A DNA stretch of 40,210 nucleotides from Burkholderia sp. S171 (GCF_009766085.1 NZ_LMUF01000041.1:15154-55363), one strand, 5' to 3'; positions 16,768-25,853 are shown, counted from the first letter of the stretch. Made by a program: numbers and translations. The notes: generated by a model from the letters alone, not told the origin.

Positions 16768-17591
16768 CGACGGTTGCCGGGTTGATGCGCGCGTCTACGC
16801 TGCCCGCGCTCGAAACGCGGATCCTGCTCGAGCATGTGCTTGGCTGGCGACGTACCGAATTGATCACGCGCGACGACGAGGAACTGGCGGCTGAGAGCGT
16901 CGACCGTTTCGACGCGCTGGCGCAACGGCGCGCGGCGGGTGAACCGATCGCGCAACTCGTCGGAACGCGGGAGTTTTTTGGTCTCGCGTTCGACGTCACG
17001 CCCGACGTGCTGATCCCGCGACCGGAAACTGAATTGCTGGTGGAAATCGCGCTTGAAAAGATAACCGGGATCGACGCTCCGCGAGTGCTCGATCTGGGCA
17101 CGGGCAGCGGCGCAATCGCGGTGGCGATTGCTTTTTCCCACGACAGCGCTCAAGTCTGGGCGGTCGATCAGTCTGCCGAAGCGCTGGCTGTCGCCGCCCG
17201 CAATGCGCTCAAGCTGCTCGGCGTGGACCGGCCTCTGAACCTGCTCCAAAGCGACTGGACCAGCGCCCTCGATCCCGCGCTGCGCTTCGACGTGATTGTG
17301 AGCAATCCGCCGTATATCGCGCAAAACGATCCGCATTTGTCCGAAGGCGATCTGCGTTTCGAACCGCGCACCGCGCTCACCGATGAAGCCGACGGACTCG
17401 CCGCGATCCGGACAATCGTGCAAACGGCGCCGTTTTTCCTGGCGACGGGCGGCTCGCTCTGGCTGGAACATGGCTACGATCAGGCCGCAGACGTACGCGC
17501 GCTGCTGACGGCGCGCGGCTTTTCCGACGTACGCTCGGAGCATGATCTGGCGGGTATCGAACGTGTGAGCGGCGGGGTTTTCACGGCGTGA
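16764..17591 (+). CDS. prmC: Release factor glutamine N5-methyltransferase
   Basis: The 275-residue class I methyltransferase has an N-terminal helical RF-binding domain (1-75), SAM motif VLDLGTGSGAIAV (108-120) and the amide-methylating signature NPPY (181-184). It methylates the GGQ glutamine of RF1 and RF2. It overlaps prfA by four bases, so translation is probably coupled to that of its substrate. The start is fixed by this overlap. The 177-bp gap before grxD probably ends the co-transcribed unit or contains a second promoter. Confidence 0.96.
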   Translation: MTTVAGLMRASTLPALETRILLEHVLGWRRTELITRDDEELAAESVDRFDALAQRRAAGEPIAQLVGTREFFGLAFDVTPDVLIPRPETELLVEIALEKITGIDAPRVLDLGTGSGAIAVAIAFSHDSAQVWAVDQSAEALAVAARNALKLLGVDRPLNLLQSDWTSALDPALRFDVIVSNPPYIAQNDPHLSEGDLRFEPRTALTDEADGLAAIRTIVQTAPFFLATGGSLWLEHGYDQAADVRALLTARGFSDVRSEHDLAGIERVSGGVFTA

Positions 17592-17668
17592 TGCCCCTTA
17601 ACGGCGCCTCCAAACGGTTACAGCCCGTTCCGACCGCCTCAAGCCGCCCCGATTGAAATCCGCTATCA

Positions 17669-17693
17669 TTTCAGACACGTTGACGTGTGAAAT
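17669..17693. promoter_or_regulatory. Inverted repeat upstream of grxD
   Basis: TTTCAGACACGT and ACGTGTGAAA form imperfect arms (a two-base bulge) around TG. It lies 75 bases before grxD and 77 bases after prmC. It could be an operator for grxD; the T-run needed for a terminator is absent. Confidence 0.4.
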
Positions 17694-17768
17694 TTCGCTT
17701 GAAGTAGCGCATGCCTCACCGCTCGACCCAAAATCAACCCCGCATTACAACGCCTCGCAGGAAACGCC

Positions 17769-18080
17769 ATGGATACGCAAGAACGCATCAAGGAAATCGT
17801 CGAAGGAGCACCCGTCGTGCTGTTCATGAAGGGCACCGCGCAGTTCCCCATGTGCGGTTTCTCCGGCCGCGCCATCCAGGTCTTGAAGGCTTGCGGCGTG
17901 ACCCAGATCAAGACCGTCAATGTTCTTGAAGACGACGGCGTCCGCCAGGGCATCAAGGAATTCTCCAACTGGCCGACCATTCCTCAGCTTTACGTGAACG
18001 GTGAGTTCGTCGGCGGTTCGGACATCATGATGGAGATGTACGAATCGGGCGAACTGCAACAACTGTTCGCCGCTGCCTGA
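17769..18080 (+). CDS. grxD: Monothiol CGFS glutaredoxin (Grx4 type)
   Basis: The 103-residue single-domain glutaredoxin has active site CGFS at 29-32, preceded by KGTAQFPM. The cis-proline motif WPTIPQLYVNGEFVGGSDI follows. CGFS proteins bind a labile [2Fe-2S] cluster with glutathione and pass it to target proteins, usually with BolA. AGGAAA about 6 bases before the ATG supports the start. ubiX begins two bases after its stop. Confidence 0.95.
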   Translation: MDTQERIKEIVEGAPVVLFMKGTAQFPMCGFSGRAIQVLKACGVTQIKTVNVLEDDGVRQGIKEFSNWPTIPQLYVNGEFVGGSDIMMEMYESGELQQLFAAA

Positions 18081-18082
18081 GA

Positions 18083-18697
18083 TTGTCCGCCGAGCGTTCG
18101 TCGCCCACAGCGCCCGTGCCACGACGGCTGATTGTCGCCATCACGGGTGCAACGGGTTCAATTTACGGCGTCCGGCTGCTGGAAACGCTGCGCCGCCTGG
18201 GTGGCGTAGAAACGCATTTGCTGATTTCCAGCGCGGGCTGGCTGAATGTCCAGCACGAACTGGATCTCGATAAAACCGCCGTCCACGCGCTTGCCGATGT
18301 CGTGCATAACGTCCGCGATGTCGGTGCAAGCATCGCATCGGGATCGTTCGCCACCGACGGCATGATCGTCGCGCCTTGTTCGATGAAAACGCTGGCGAGC
18401 ATCGCGCTCGGGCTATCGGACAATCTGATTACCCGCGCCGCCGACGTAGTCTTGAAAGAACGTCGCCGTTTGGTACTCATGGTGCGCGAAACGCCCTTCA
18501 ACCTCGCGCATCTGCGTAACATGACCTCGGTCACCGAAATGGGCGGCGTCATTTTCCCGCCGCTGCCGGCGTTCTACCATCGTCCGGGTTCAATCGATGA
18601 AATGGTCGATCAGACGGTCGACCGCGTGATCGACATGTTCGCGCTCGGCAACCCGATCGCGGCAGCTTGGCCGGGATTGAAAGACATGGATCATTAA
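18083..18697 (+). CDS. ubiX: Flavin prenyltransferase UbiX
   Basis: The 204-residue product contains the UbiX signatures ITGATGSIYGVRLLETL (FMN-binding N-terminus), APCSMKTLASIALG and RETPFNLAHLRNM (prenyl-phosphate site). UbiX joins dimethylallyl phosphate to FMN to make prenyl-FMN, the cofactor of the decarboxylase UbiD in ubiquinone synthesis. It starts with TTG at 18083, two bases after the grxD stop; no in-frame ATG lies before the conserved region, and a GTG at 18116 is the only close alternative. Close spacing and the weak start suggest translational coupling to grxD. The C-terminal extension LKDMDH is not part of the catalytic fold. Confidence 0.93.
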   Translation: MSAERSSPTAPVPRRLIVAITGATGSIYGVRLLETLRRLGGVETHLLISSAGWLNVQHELDLDKTAVHALADVVHNVRDVGASIASGSFATDGMIVAPCSMKTLASIALGLSDNLITRAADVVLKERRRLVLMVRETPFNLAHLRNMTSVTEMGGVIFPPLPAFYHRPGSIDEMVDQTVDRVIDMFALGNPIAAAWPGLKDMDH

Positions 18698-18794
18698 CAA
18701 CACTGGCGACACAATTCATTGCCTTGCCGGCTGTTTATCAACGCAACGACCGTCTTTATAGTCGTGGTAACCCCTCTCTCAGAGATCCGCTGCC

Positions 18795-19580
18795 ATGACC
18801 CGCCTTCCGACCGTCTTCATTTCCCACGGCGCGCCCACGCTGCCCATCGACCCGTCGATGCCTTCCGCCGAGTTCGCTTCGTTCGCGACGCGCTTCGAGC
18901 GCCCGCAATCGATCCTCATGCTTTCCGCGCATTGGGGCACGGCACAGCCGGTGGCGAGCGTAGCCGAGCAACCGGAGACTATCCACGACTTCTACGGCTT
19001 TCCGCGCGCCCTTTACGAGATCCAGTACCGTGCGCCGGGTGCGCCGGAACTGGGTAAGCAAGCCGCGACGCTGCTGGCTCAGGCGGGCATTCCGTCGGCG
19101 ATCACTGAGCACGGTCTTGATCACGGCGCCTGGGTACCACTGCTGCTGATGTTTCCTGACGCCGGGATTCCGGTCGCGCAGTTGTCGATACAACCGCATC
19201 TCGATCCGGCTCACCACTACCGCGTGGGCCGCGCGTTGCGGGCGCTCAGGGAGGATGGCGTGATGGTCGTAGGCTCGGGACAGATCACACACAATCTGCG
19301 GACCGCGGATTTCAGCGCACGGCCGGAAGACGCCGACCCGCGCGTGACCGAATTCACCGGCTGGTTTGAAGATCGGCTGGCGAAACGGGACATTGAAGCG
19401 TTGCTGGACTATCGGAAACAGGCGCCGCACGCCGTGCTGATGCACCCGACGGATGAACATTTGCTGCCCATTTTCGGCGCGCTCGGGGCCGCCGACGATG
19501 ATTTCGAACTCGGTATTCAGTCACTCGGTACATTTCAGAAAACGTTGGCCATGACAAATTACGTTTTCAGCGATGCCTGA
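18795..19580 (+). CDS. 4,5-DOPA-extradiol-dioxygenase-like protein (YgiD/LigB class III)
   Basis: The 261-residue protein belongs to the LigB-type class III extradiol dioxygenases. Visible conserved histidines are His11 in ISHGAP, His46 in SAHWG, His110 in LDHGAWVPL and His217/His222 in MHPTDEHLLP; three would bind Fe or Zn. E. coli YgiD opens the ring of L-DOPA between carbons 4 and 5, but the physiological substrate in bacteria is unclear. The start ATG at 18795 fits the conserved N-terminus MTRLPTVFISHG. It lies 97 bases after ubiX and ends before a strong terminator, so it may be the last gene of the block or separate. Confidence 0.9.
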   Translation: MTRLPTVFISHGAPTLPIDPSMPSAEFASFATRFERPQSILMLSAHWGTAQPVASVAEQPETIHDFYGFPRALYEIQYRAPGAPELGKQAATLLAQAGIPSAITEHGLDHGAWVPLLLMFPDAGIPVAQLSIQPHLDPAHHYRVGRALRALREDGVMVVGSGQITHNLRTADFSARPEDADPRVTEFTGWFEDRLAKRDIEALLDYRKQAPHAVLMHPTDEHLLPIFGALGAADDDFELGIQSLGTFQKTLAMTNYVFSDA

Positions 19581-19617
19581 ATCCCCACAAAACGCGGCGA
19601 TTTGCCACGAACGGAAA

Positions 19618-19655
19618 TAAAAAACCCGCTTGATTGCTCAAGCGGGTTTTTTTTA
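19618..19655. terminator. Strong bidirectional terminator
   Basis: The stem AACCCGCTTGA/TCAAGCGGGTT has loop TTGC, an A-run before and a T8 run after. It serves the dioxygenase gene on the plus strand and the permease gene on the minus strand. Confidence 0.93.
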
Positions 19656-19685
19656 ATTGAGGTTGCGGGTTTTTAGAGCCGGCTA

Positions 19686-21278
19686 TCACGCACCGGCTTC
19701 GGCGCGGATATCGTCGTGACTTTCACGTTCCTCGAGATATTGGGACCGATACCCGGTTTGCACGCCCCAATAATAAAACGCCAGCGCCATGACGGCGACC
19801 AACGCCATATCCCAGCCGTACGGCAATAATCCGCGTCCGCCGAATTCCTTGCTGCCGATGAGCGAAACAAGGGCCATCGCCGGCAAATACACGATCAGCC
19901 ACCATGCCGCCTTCAAATCGTCGCTCCACTCGTGAAAACCGGTCTTGGACTGATAGTAGAAATACACCGGCAACGCGACCACCATCAGCAGGATGATTTC
20001 ACCGGTCAGCGGCCACTTTGCCCAGTACAACACCTCGGAAGCGCACACGAACGCGAACGGCGCGATGATCGACATACCCTTGATCATCAGCGGCCGATGC
20101 AGGTCCGTGGCCGCACGGCGCAACGCCATCAAGCTCACAGGCCCGGTCAGGTACGAGATCACCGTCGCGACCGAAATCACCGCCGCCAGCGAGCTCCAGC
20201 CGCGGAAAAAGAACATGAAGACGAACGCGACGCCCAGGTTGAAGAACATCGCCGGACGCGGTACGCCGTAGAGCGGATGGACGTAGCCCAGAATCTTCGG
20301 CAACGTGTTGTTGCGCTCCATTGCGTAGATCATGCGCGAGGTGGTCGCCATGTAGGTCGTGCCGGTGCCGCTCGGGCTGACAAATGCATCGACGTAAAGG
20401 AGAAACGCGAGCCAGTTCAGGTTAAGCGCCAGCGCGAGTTCCGCGAATGGCGATGCAAAGTTGAAGTTGCTCCAGCCTTTCAGCACATCACCAGGACTCA
20501 CTGCACCGATATACGCCACTTGCAGCAACACATAGATGACGAGTGCCATCAGGATCGAGCCGATCACCGCGAATGGAATACTCTTCGCGGGATTGCGCGC
20601 TTCTCCAGCGAGATTCACCGGACTCTGAAAACCGTTAAAGCTGAATACGATACCGCTGGTAGCCACTGCGGTCAGAACTGCGGACCAGCCATAAGGCGCG
20701 AAACTCGAACTCGTCCCAAAGTTCTCGCGATGAAAACCAGTCAGCATAAGACCGAGAATAGTCGCACCGGGAATAATGAACTTGAATACGGTAATGGCGG
20801 AATTGGCGCGGGCGAATAGTTTAACGCCCCAGTAATTCAGCAGGAAATAGACGATCACCAATAATGCCGACAATCCTAATCCTACCGGCGTTAGCGATCC
20901 ATTAACAAATAGTGCATGCGCCCATGAATAGGGCCAGGTACTCATGTATTGAATCGATGCTTCCGCCTCGATCGGAATGACCGAAACGATCGCAATCCAG
21001 TTTGCCCAGGCACTAACGAATCCAACCAGCGCGCCATGTGAATAGCGGGCATATCGGACCATTCCGCCCGACTCCGGGAACATTGCGCCCAGTTCAGCAT
21101 AAGTTAGCGCAATGGCCAGAATGACGACTGCGCCAATAACCCATGCGACGATAGCCGCAGGACCTGCAATCTTGGCCGCTTTCCAGGCGCCGAATAACCA
21201 GCCCGAACCGATGATGGACCCCAGGCCTGTCAGCAGCAGCGCAACCGGCCCAATGTTCCGTTGGATAGAACTCTTCAT
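19686..21278 (-). CDS. APC-superfamily amino acid permease
   Basis: The 530-residue polytopic membrane protein has about 12 hydrophobic segments. The helix 1 motif GLGSIIGSGWLFG is the unwound substrate-binding region of APC transporters. YAELGAMFPESGGMVRYARYSHG follows in helices 2-3. By length and overall look it resembles aspartate:proton symporter-like members (B. subtilis YveA type), but the substrate cannot be set from sequence alone. It sits in the inner membrane. AAGGAG lies about 5 bases before the ATG. It is transcribed alone; upstream is the 423-bp region shared with the divergent cold-shock gene. Confidence 0.9.
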   Translation of the reverse strand: MKSSIQRNIGPVALLLTGLGSIIGSGWLFGAWKAAKIAGPAAIVAWVIGAVVILAIALTYAELGAMFPESGGMVRYARYSHGALVGFVSAWANWIAIVSVIPIEAEASIQYMSTWPYSWAHALFVNGSLTPVGLGLSALLVIVYFLLNYWGVKLFARANSAITVFKFIIPGATILGLMLTGFHRENFGTSSSFAPYGWSAVLTAVATSGIVFSFNGFQSPVNLAGEARNPAKSIPFAVIGSILMALVIYVLLQVAYIGAVSPGDVLKGWSNFNFASPFAELALALNLNWLAFLLYVDAFVSPSGTGTTYMATTSRMIYAMERNNTLPKILGYVHPLYGVPRPAMFFNLGVAFVFMFFFRGWSSLAAVISVATVISYLTGPVSLMALRRAATDLHRPLMIKGMSIIAPFAFVCASEVLYWAKWPLTGEIILLMVVALPVYFYYQSKTGFHEWSDDLKAAWWLIVYLPAMALVSLIGSKEFGGRGLLPYGWDMALVAVMALAFYYWGVQTGYRSQYLEERESHDDIRAEAGA

Positions 21279-21527
21279 ACGTCTCCTTCAGTCAGAAAAC
21301 TTTCAAATACCTTATACGGATAATGCGAAACCTTCAGCTAAATCCATGCCGTGCCCCAACGTGGCGCGTAGTTTAACGGGTGCGCCTGCATCACGCTCTA
21401 TCTGTTACGACTGAGCTTTGAACAAGTCCGATTCAAACAGAAAAAATCTACCGAAAGATTTGTAATATAACCACTTGTATGTCGGGAAAATGTCTCAGAG
21501 AAACCCCGGTTTACGGTCGGATATTAT

Positions 21528-21556
21528 TTGACCTTGGGTTTGATTCGCCGTATAAA
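21528..21556 (+). promoter_or_regulatory. Sigma70 promoter of the cold-shock gene
   Basis: TTGACC (21528-21533) and TATAAA (21551-21556) are separated by exactly 17 bases. Transcription should begin near 21563, giving a leader of about 139 bases before the ATG at 21702. Such long leaders are typical of cold-shock genes. The rest of 21279-21527 contains no gene that I could support. Confidence 0.75.
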
Positions 21557-21562
21557 CCGTCT

Positions 21563-21701
21563 TGCAGGATTTCAAGTGGCGAGTGAATTGGTCTTTCGTA
21601 GTTCGCCCATCACGGTACTCCGGTTGCTCCCATTGCCCCTTCCTTGATTTTCATGCACAACCGGGCTTCGGCCTTATTCAACATCTTTAGGAACACGTAA
21701 C
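21563..21701 (+). ncRNA. Predicted 5' untranslated leader of the cold-shock mRNA
   Basis: The leader length (about 139 bases) is inferred from the promoter above. E. coli cspA has a 159-base leader that acts as an RNA thermosensor. Whether this leader folds similarly was not computed. A TTTAGGA ribosome-binding site lies about 10 bases before the start codon. Confidence 0.4.
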
Positions 21702-21905
21702 ATGGAAACCGGTACCGTCAAGTGGTTCAATGACGCAAAGGGCTTTGGCTTCATCACGCCGGACGGCGGTGGCGAAGACCTGTTCGCACATTTTTCTGAA
21801 ATTCGCGTGGAAGGCTTCAAGACGCTTCAGGAAAACCAGAAGGTCAGCTTCGAAGTGAAGACCGGCCCGAAGGGTAAGCAAGCTGCAAACATCAAGCCGG
21901 CGTAA
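21702..21905 (+). CDS. Cold-shock protein, CspA family
   Basis: The 67-residue protein is a single cold-shock domain. RNP1 is KGFGFI and RNP2 is LFAHF, between METGTVKWFNDA and the C-terminal KGKQAANIKP. These proteins bind single-stranded RNA and DNA and act as RNA chaperones, at low temperature or as general growth-phase factors. The start follows a TTTAGGA site. It has its own promoter and terminator, so it is monocistronic. Confidence 0.97.
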   Translation: METGTVKWFNDAKGFGFITPDGGGEDLFAHFSEIRVEGFKTLQENQKVSFEVKTGPKGKQAANIKPA

Positions 21906-21934
21906 GTTTTATTGCCGTTTGAATAGCAGTAAAG

Positions 21935-21961
21935 AACCCCGCATTCGCGGGGTTTTTCTTT
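21935..21961 (+). terminator. Rho-independent terminator of the cold-shock gene
   Basis: AACCCCGC and GCGGGGTT pair around ATTC and are followed by TTTCTTTTT, 30 bases after the stop. Confidence 0.92.
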
Positions 21962-22039
21962 TTGCTTAGCGGGTTTATCAGTAGTTAATGAGAAATTACT
22001 TTAAATGCCCGACAGAATGGCAATAGAAATTAATACCGA

Positions 22040-23290
22040 TCAACCGAATAGCCGGCGCGCATAAATACCGAGCCCGGTGGCCACGCTGGCCAGCCGGTCG
22101 CCAAACACCGCTTCAGCCTCCGGAAACGCATTGGAGAGCGATTGCGAGAGGAAACCAAGACCCGTCGACCCGCCGGTGAAGTAGACCGCACCCACGTCCT
22201 GGGGCGCCACGCCCGCGCGGTGCACCGTTTCCCGGGCAGCCGCCACGATCCGCCGCGTCTCTTCCAGCCCTGCGTCAATGAGTTGCTGCTCATTGAAACC
22301 GATACGCAGCGCCTCTTCCACCTCCTCCATGCCGATAGTGGTCTCGCCGCCCGCCGCCACTTCGATCTTCGCGGTCTCTGCGTGCGACGCCAGCGCATGT
22401 CCGAGACGGCGCTCGACCACGCGCATCAGGCGGTCATGGTGCTTTGAGTCGCCATAGAGGTGGCGCATCAACTGCAGTTCGTTGACGCGTTTCGGCCCGT
22501 AGACCGTGTTGATCAGGTGCCAGGTGGCCAAGTCGAAATAGACACGGTTCGGCACTTCGCGGCCTTCGGGCGCCATCGACTGATAGCCGAGTTCCCGAAG
22601 GATTGTCGCGAGCTCCACACGCCGGTCAAAGTCCGTTCCGGCCACGTGGACGCCGTAATGCGCGAGCACGTCGTCTTTTCGCGACAACAGTTTGGCCCGC
22701 GCCGGCCCGACCCGCACCAGCGAGAAGTCCGACGTGCCGCCGCCGATATCCGCGACCAGCACCAGACCTTCTTTCGTCAAACGCGCTTCGTAGTCGAAAG
22801 CGGCGGCAATCGGTTCGTACTGGAAATGGATATCCGTTAGACCAATGGCTTGAGCCGCCGCCTGAAGCTGATTCTGGGCGAGCTGATCGGCACGCGGATC
22901 GTCATCGACGAAAAATACCGGGCGGCCCAGCACCGCACGCGTGATCGGCGTGCTGGAAACGGCCTGCGCCTTCTGCTTCAGATGCTGCAGGAACAGCGTG
23001 ATGACATCGACGTAGCGAATTGCCGAGCCGTCGCCCAGGTCCGTACTCGTCTCAGCCAGCGGGGAGCCGAGAATGCTCTTCATGGAGCGCATCAGGCGGC
23101 CGTCGAAGCCGTCGATGTAAGACTCGAGCGCAGCACGCCCGTAGGCTTGCTCGTCCTCGTCCGTGTTGAAAAAGACAGCGGTCGGCAACGTGGTGGCGCT
23201 GCCTTCGACCGGCGCAAGCCGGATCGATGCCCCGTCGGGCAATGCGACCGCTGAATTCGACGTGCCGAAATCGATCGCGCAATAGGTCAT
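22040..23290 (-). CDS. Hsp70-family ATPase, YegD type
   Basis: The 416-residue protein has the actin/Hsp70 ATPase motifs: phosphate 1 AIDFGTSNSAVA at the N-terminus, phosphate 2 VADIGGGTSDFSLV and adenosine motif YFTGGSTGLGFLSQ near the C-terminus. The C-terminal substrate-binding domain of DnaK is missing, as in E. coli YegD (450 residues). It may be a regulatory or specialised chaperone ATPase; the function of YegD is not known. No ribosome-binding site stands out before the ATG at 23290. It is divergent from the MFS gene across about 200 bases. Confidence 0.87.
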   Translation of the reverse strand: MTYCAIDFGTSNSAVALPDGASIRLAPVEGSATTLPTAVFFNTDEDEQAYGRAALESYIDGFDGRLMRSMKSILGSPLAETSTDLGDGSAIRYVDVITLFLQHLKQKAQAVSSTPITRAVLGRPVFFVDDDPRADQLAQNQLQAAAQAIGLTDIHFQYEPIAAAFDYEARLTKEGLVLVADIGGGTSDFSLVRVGPARAKLLSRKDDVLAHYGVHVAGTDFDRRVELATILRELGYQSMAPEGREVPNRVYFDLATWHLINTVYGPKRVNELQLMRHLYGDSKHHDRLMRVVERRLGHALASHAETAKIEVAAGGETTIGMEEVEEALRIGFNEQQLIDAGLEETRRIVAAARETVHRAGVAPQDVGAVYFTGGSTGLGFLSQSLSNAFPEAEAVFGDRLASVATGLGIYARRLFG

Positions 23291-23488
23291 GAGGTGAGCG
23301 TCGGCAGCGTGAACGCCGCCGGCGTCGCAAACAAAAAGTGGAGCGCGTTTTTAGCACGTAACGCGCAGTACATCAACAACCAATCAAAAACATCGCCGGG
23401 GGAATGGATTTTGCTCGAAAACCCGGTAATTAATGCTCTCTGCCGGAGGCGCGTGCAGCCGGTTATTCCCACGTTATCGGCCAAAAGT

Positions 23489-24970
23489 ATGAACGACGCT
23501 ACAACCATCCGCGCAGTTGAAGGAGAAAAGGAAGCGCCGGCGAAGATCATTGAAACCGATCTGCCCGGAAGGCTCGACCGGCTGCCTTGGGGACGCTTTC
23601 ATACGCTGATTGTGCTCGCGCTCGGAATCACGTGGCTGCTCGACGGGCTTGAAGTGACGCTCGCGGGCGCAGTGGCTAGTGCGTTGAAATCCAGTCACGT
23701 GCTGAAGTTTTCGAACGCGGACGTGGGGTTCGCTGGGAGCGCCTACATTGCGGGCGCGGTAATCGGCGCGCTGGGGTTCGGCTGGCTTACAGACCGGTTG
23801 GGCCGTCGCAAGCTCTTTTTCATTACCCTGTTTTTGTACGTGGCGGCCACGGCGGCCACGGCCGTTTCATGGAATCTCGCGAGTTTTGTGCTGTTTCGCT
23901 TCCTGACCGGCGCGGGAATCGGCGGCGAATACACAGCGATCAATTCGACGATCCAGGAGTTCACCCCCGCTCGCGTGCGCGGCTGGACCGACTTGGCGAT
24001 CAACGGCACGTTCTGGGTGGGCGCGGGGCTGGGCGCGGCGGGGTCGATCGTGCTGCTCGATCCGGGCTTGCTGCCGCCCGACTACGGCTGGCGGGCGTGC
24101 TTTTTGATCGGCGCAATCCTGGGATTGCTGATCCTTTTCATGCGTATGTGGGTACCTGAAAGTCCGCGCTGGCTGATCACGCATAACCGCGTGGACGAGG
24201 CGAAGGAAATTGTGGAAGGCATCGAGGCGAAGTTTCGCGAACATGGCGCGACTCTTTCCACCGATCCCATCAAGCCGCTGCGTCTGCACGCCCGCGATCA
24301 CACGAAACTCAGCGAAGTGTTCCACTCGCTGTTTCATTCGCATCGGCGGCGCTCGCTGGTCGGTTTGACGCTGATGACCGCCCAGGCGTTTTTCTATAAC
24401 GCGATCTTTTTCACCTACGCGCTGGTGCTGACCGATTTCTACGGTGTGCCGGGGGATCACATTGGCTGGTATGTGTTGCCGTTCGCCGCCGGCAATTTCC
24501 TCGGGCCGATCATGCTCGGCAAACTCTTCGATGTCCTCGGCCGGCGCAAGATGATCGCCTTCACCTACGGCATGTCGGGCGTTTTGCTGACCGTCAGCGG
24601 ATACATGTTCGAGCAGGGTTGGCTGACGAGCACCACGCAGACTATTTCCTGGATGGTGATCTTTTTCTTTGCGTCGTCGGCGGCGAGTTCGGCGTACCTC
24701 ACTGTGAGCGAAACCTTTCCGCTGGAGATTCGTGCGCTGGCCATCGCCATTTTTTATGCCTTTGGGACGGCGCTGGGCGGCATTGTGGGGCCGGCGCTGT
24801 TCGGCCGGCTCATAGACACGCATCAGCGCGGCGCGGTGTTTGTGGGCTATCTGATCGGCTCTGCGCTGATGGTGCTGGCAGCGGTTGTGGCTGGAATCTG
24901 GGGGGTATCGGCGGAACGCAAGTCGTTGGAGGATGTGGCGCGGCCGTTGTCATCGGCGGAGGGGGAGTGA
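23489..24970 (+). CDS. MFS transporter, sugar-porter/aromatic-acid-like
   Basis: The 493-residue protein has 12 predicted membrane segments. The loop 2-3 motif is GFGWLTDRLGRRKLF, and RFLTGAGIGGEYTAINSTIQEF is typical of the sugar porter and acid:H+ symporter branches. VPESPRWLITHNR closes the first half. The substrate is not determinable; niacin, aromatic acids and sugars are all possible. The frame is open back to 23294, but that segment lacks conserved sequence. The start at 23489 is chosen because the residues after it (MNDATTIRAVEGEKEAP) lead directly to the first helix; it has no strong ribosome-binding site. It is divergent from the YegD gene. Confidence 0.87.
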   Translation: MNDATTIRAVEGEKEAPAKIIETDLPGRLDRLPWGRFHTLIVLALGITWLLDGLEVTLAGAVASALKSSHVLKFSNADVGFAGSAYIAGAVIGALGFGWLTDRLGRRKLFFITLFLYVAATAATAVSWNLASFVLFRFLTGAGIGGEYTAINSTIQEFTPARVRGWTDLAINGTFWVGAGLGAAGSIVLLDPGLLPPDYGWRACFLIGAILGLLILFMRMWVPESPRWLITHNRVDEAKEIVEGIEAKFREHGATLSTDPIKPLRLHARDHTKLSEVFHSLFHSHRRRSLVGLTLMTAQAFFYNAIFFTYALVLTDFYGVPGDHIGWYVLPFAAGNFLGPIMLGKLFDVLGRRKMIAFTYGMSGVLLTVSGYMFEQGWLTSTTQTISWMVIFFFASSAASSAYLTVSETFPLEIRALAIAIFYAFGTALGGIVGPALFGRLIDTHQRGAVFVGYLIGSALMVLAAVVAGIWGVSAERKSLEDVARPLSSAEGE

Positions 24971-25017
24971 GCGTTTGTTGGGGCGTTCGTATAGCCAAGA
25001 ACGAGCCAAGAATGAAA

Positions 25018-25046
25018 AATCCCCGAAACGTCGGGCTCCGGGGATT
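25018..25046 (-). terminator. Terminator of the nitroreductase gene
   Basis: AATCCCCG and CGGGGATT pair around a 13-base loop. On the minus strand the stem is followed by TTTCATTC, 65 bases after the nitroreductase stop. It may also serve the MFS gene on the plus strand, though no T-run follows there. Confidence 0.6.
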
Positions 25047-25110
25047 CAAGATCGCGGCGTCTATCCGACAACCGCCCTTTTCAGCATGCATGTGCTGCTA
25101 GCTCAAAATC

Positions 25111-25707
25111 TTATTTGAACGCCTTGCCCCAAGCGCCATCGAAGGCGATTTCGCCCAGCGCCGAGCGCGAGCGCGGTGCGTTTTCGCGCTCCAGCAGGAC
25201 GGCATCGAGCGAAGCGGGTTCGCCATGATGTCCCAGCGCGATCATCGCGATCACTTCGACATCGTCCGGCGGCGAGAACGCCTCGCGGAACGCGTTGGTA
25301 TCGAAACCGGCCATTTGGTGGGCGGCCAGACCCAGTGCGTGAGCCTGAAGCGTCAGCGCCATTCCCGCCGCGCCCGCATCGTACTGAGCCGTCCGGCTCA
25401 CATCGCCCTTGGGCGTCAAGGTCTTTGCCAGCACGCAAATCAGCACGGGAACATGCGCGTTCCACCCCTGGTTGAACGGCACCAGCGTGGCGAAAGCCTT
25501 CTGGAAAGCGGCATCGTCGTGGTTACGATCGAAAGTCAGGAAACGCCACGGCTGCATGTTGTACGAAGACGGCGCCCAGCGCGCGGCCTCCAGCACGCTA
25601 TGCAATTCCTCGCGGCTCACCGCTTTGTTCGATATCGCCCGCGGGCTCCAGCGCCCGGCCAGCAGCGCATCGATTGCGACTTCAGTAGGTGCGATTTTTT
25701 CGGTCAT
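25111..25707 (-). CDS. Nitroreductase-family protein
   Basis: The 198-residue protein has the FMN-binding N-terminal motif RWSPRAISNKAVS, then LEAARWAPSSYNMQPWRFL, the family signature. GMALTLQAHALGLAAHQMAGFD and MIALGHHGEP occur in the C-terminal part. Members are cytoplasmic NAD(P)H-dependent flavoenzymes that reduce nitro compounds, quinones or similar electrophiles. The start at 25707 follows AGGGA by about 6 bases. It lies 146 bases after the MFS gene of the same strand, so it may be part of the TetR-controlled set, though this is unproven. Confidence 0.9.
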   Translation of the reverse strand: MTEKIAPTEVAIDALLAGRWSPRAISNKAVSREELHSVLEAARWAPSSYNMQPWRFLTFDRNHDDAAFQKAFATLVPFNQGWNAHVPVLICVLAKTLTPKGDVSRTAQYDAGAAGMALTLQAHALGLAAHQMAGFDTNAFREAFSPPDDVEVIAMIALGHHGEPASLDAVLLERENAPRSRSALGEIAFDGAWGKAFK

Positions 25708-25853
25708 GCGGCAATCCCTGGTTGGTTGATCCGGACGACGTGCGCTCACATGCACGCCGCGAGACCATAAGAATAACCAAGCTGGCAAACCCGCGCTGCG
25801 AGATCGAACTTGCGAGTCTGCCGGCACGCCAACACGCCGGCGAGCAGCCCCTG

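Noticed and set aside
19932..20819. Open frame opposite the APC permease
   Set aside because: Arg/His/Gln-rich composition typical of antisense translation; the permease on the other strand is clear.
23867..24823. 318-codon minus-strand frame opposite the MFS gene
   Set aside because: Shadow of the MFS coding sequence with no recognisable protein features.
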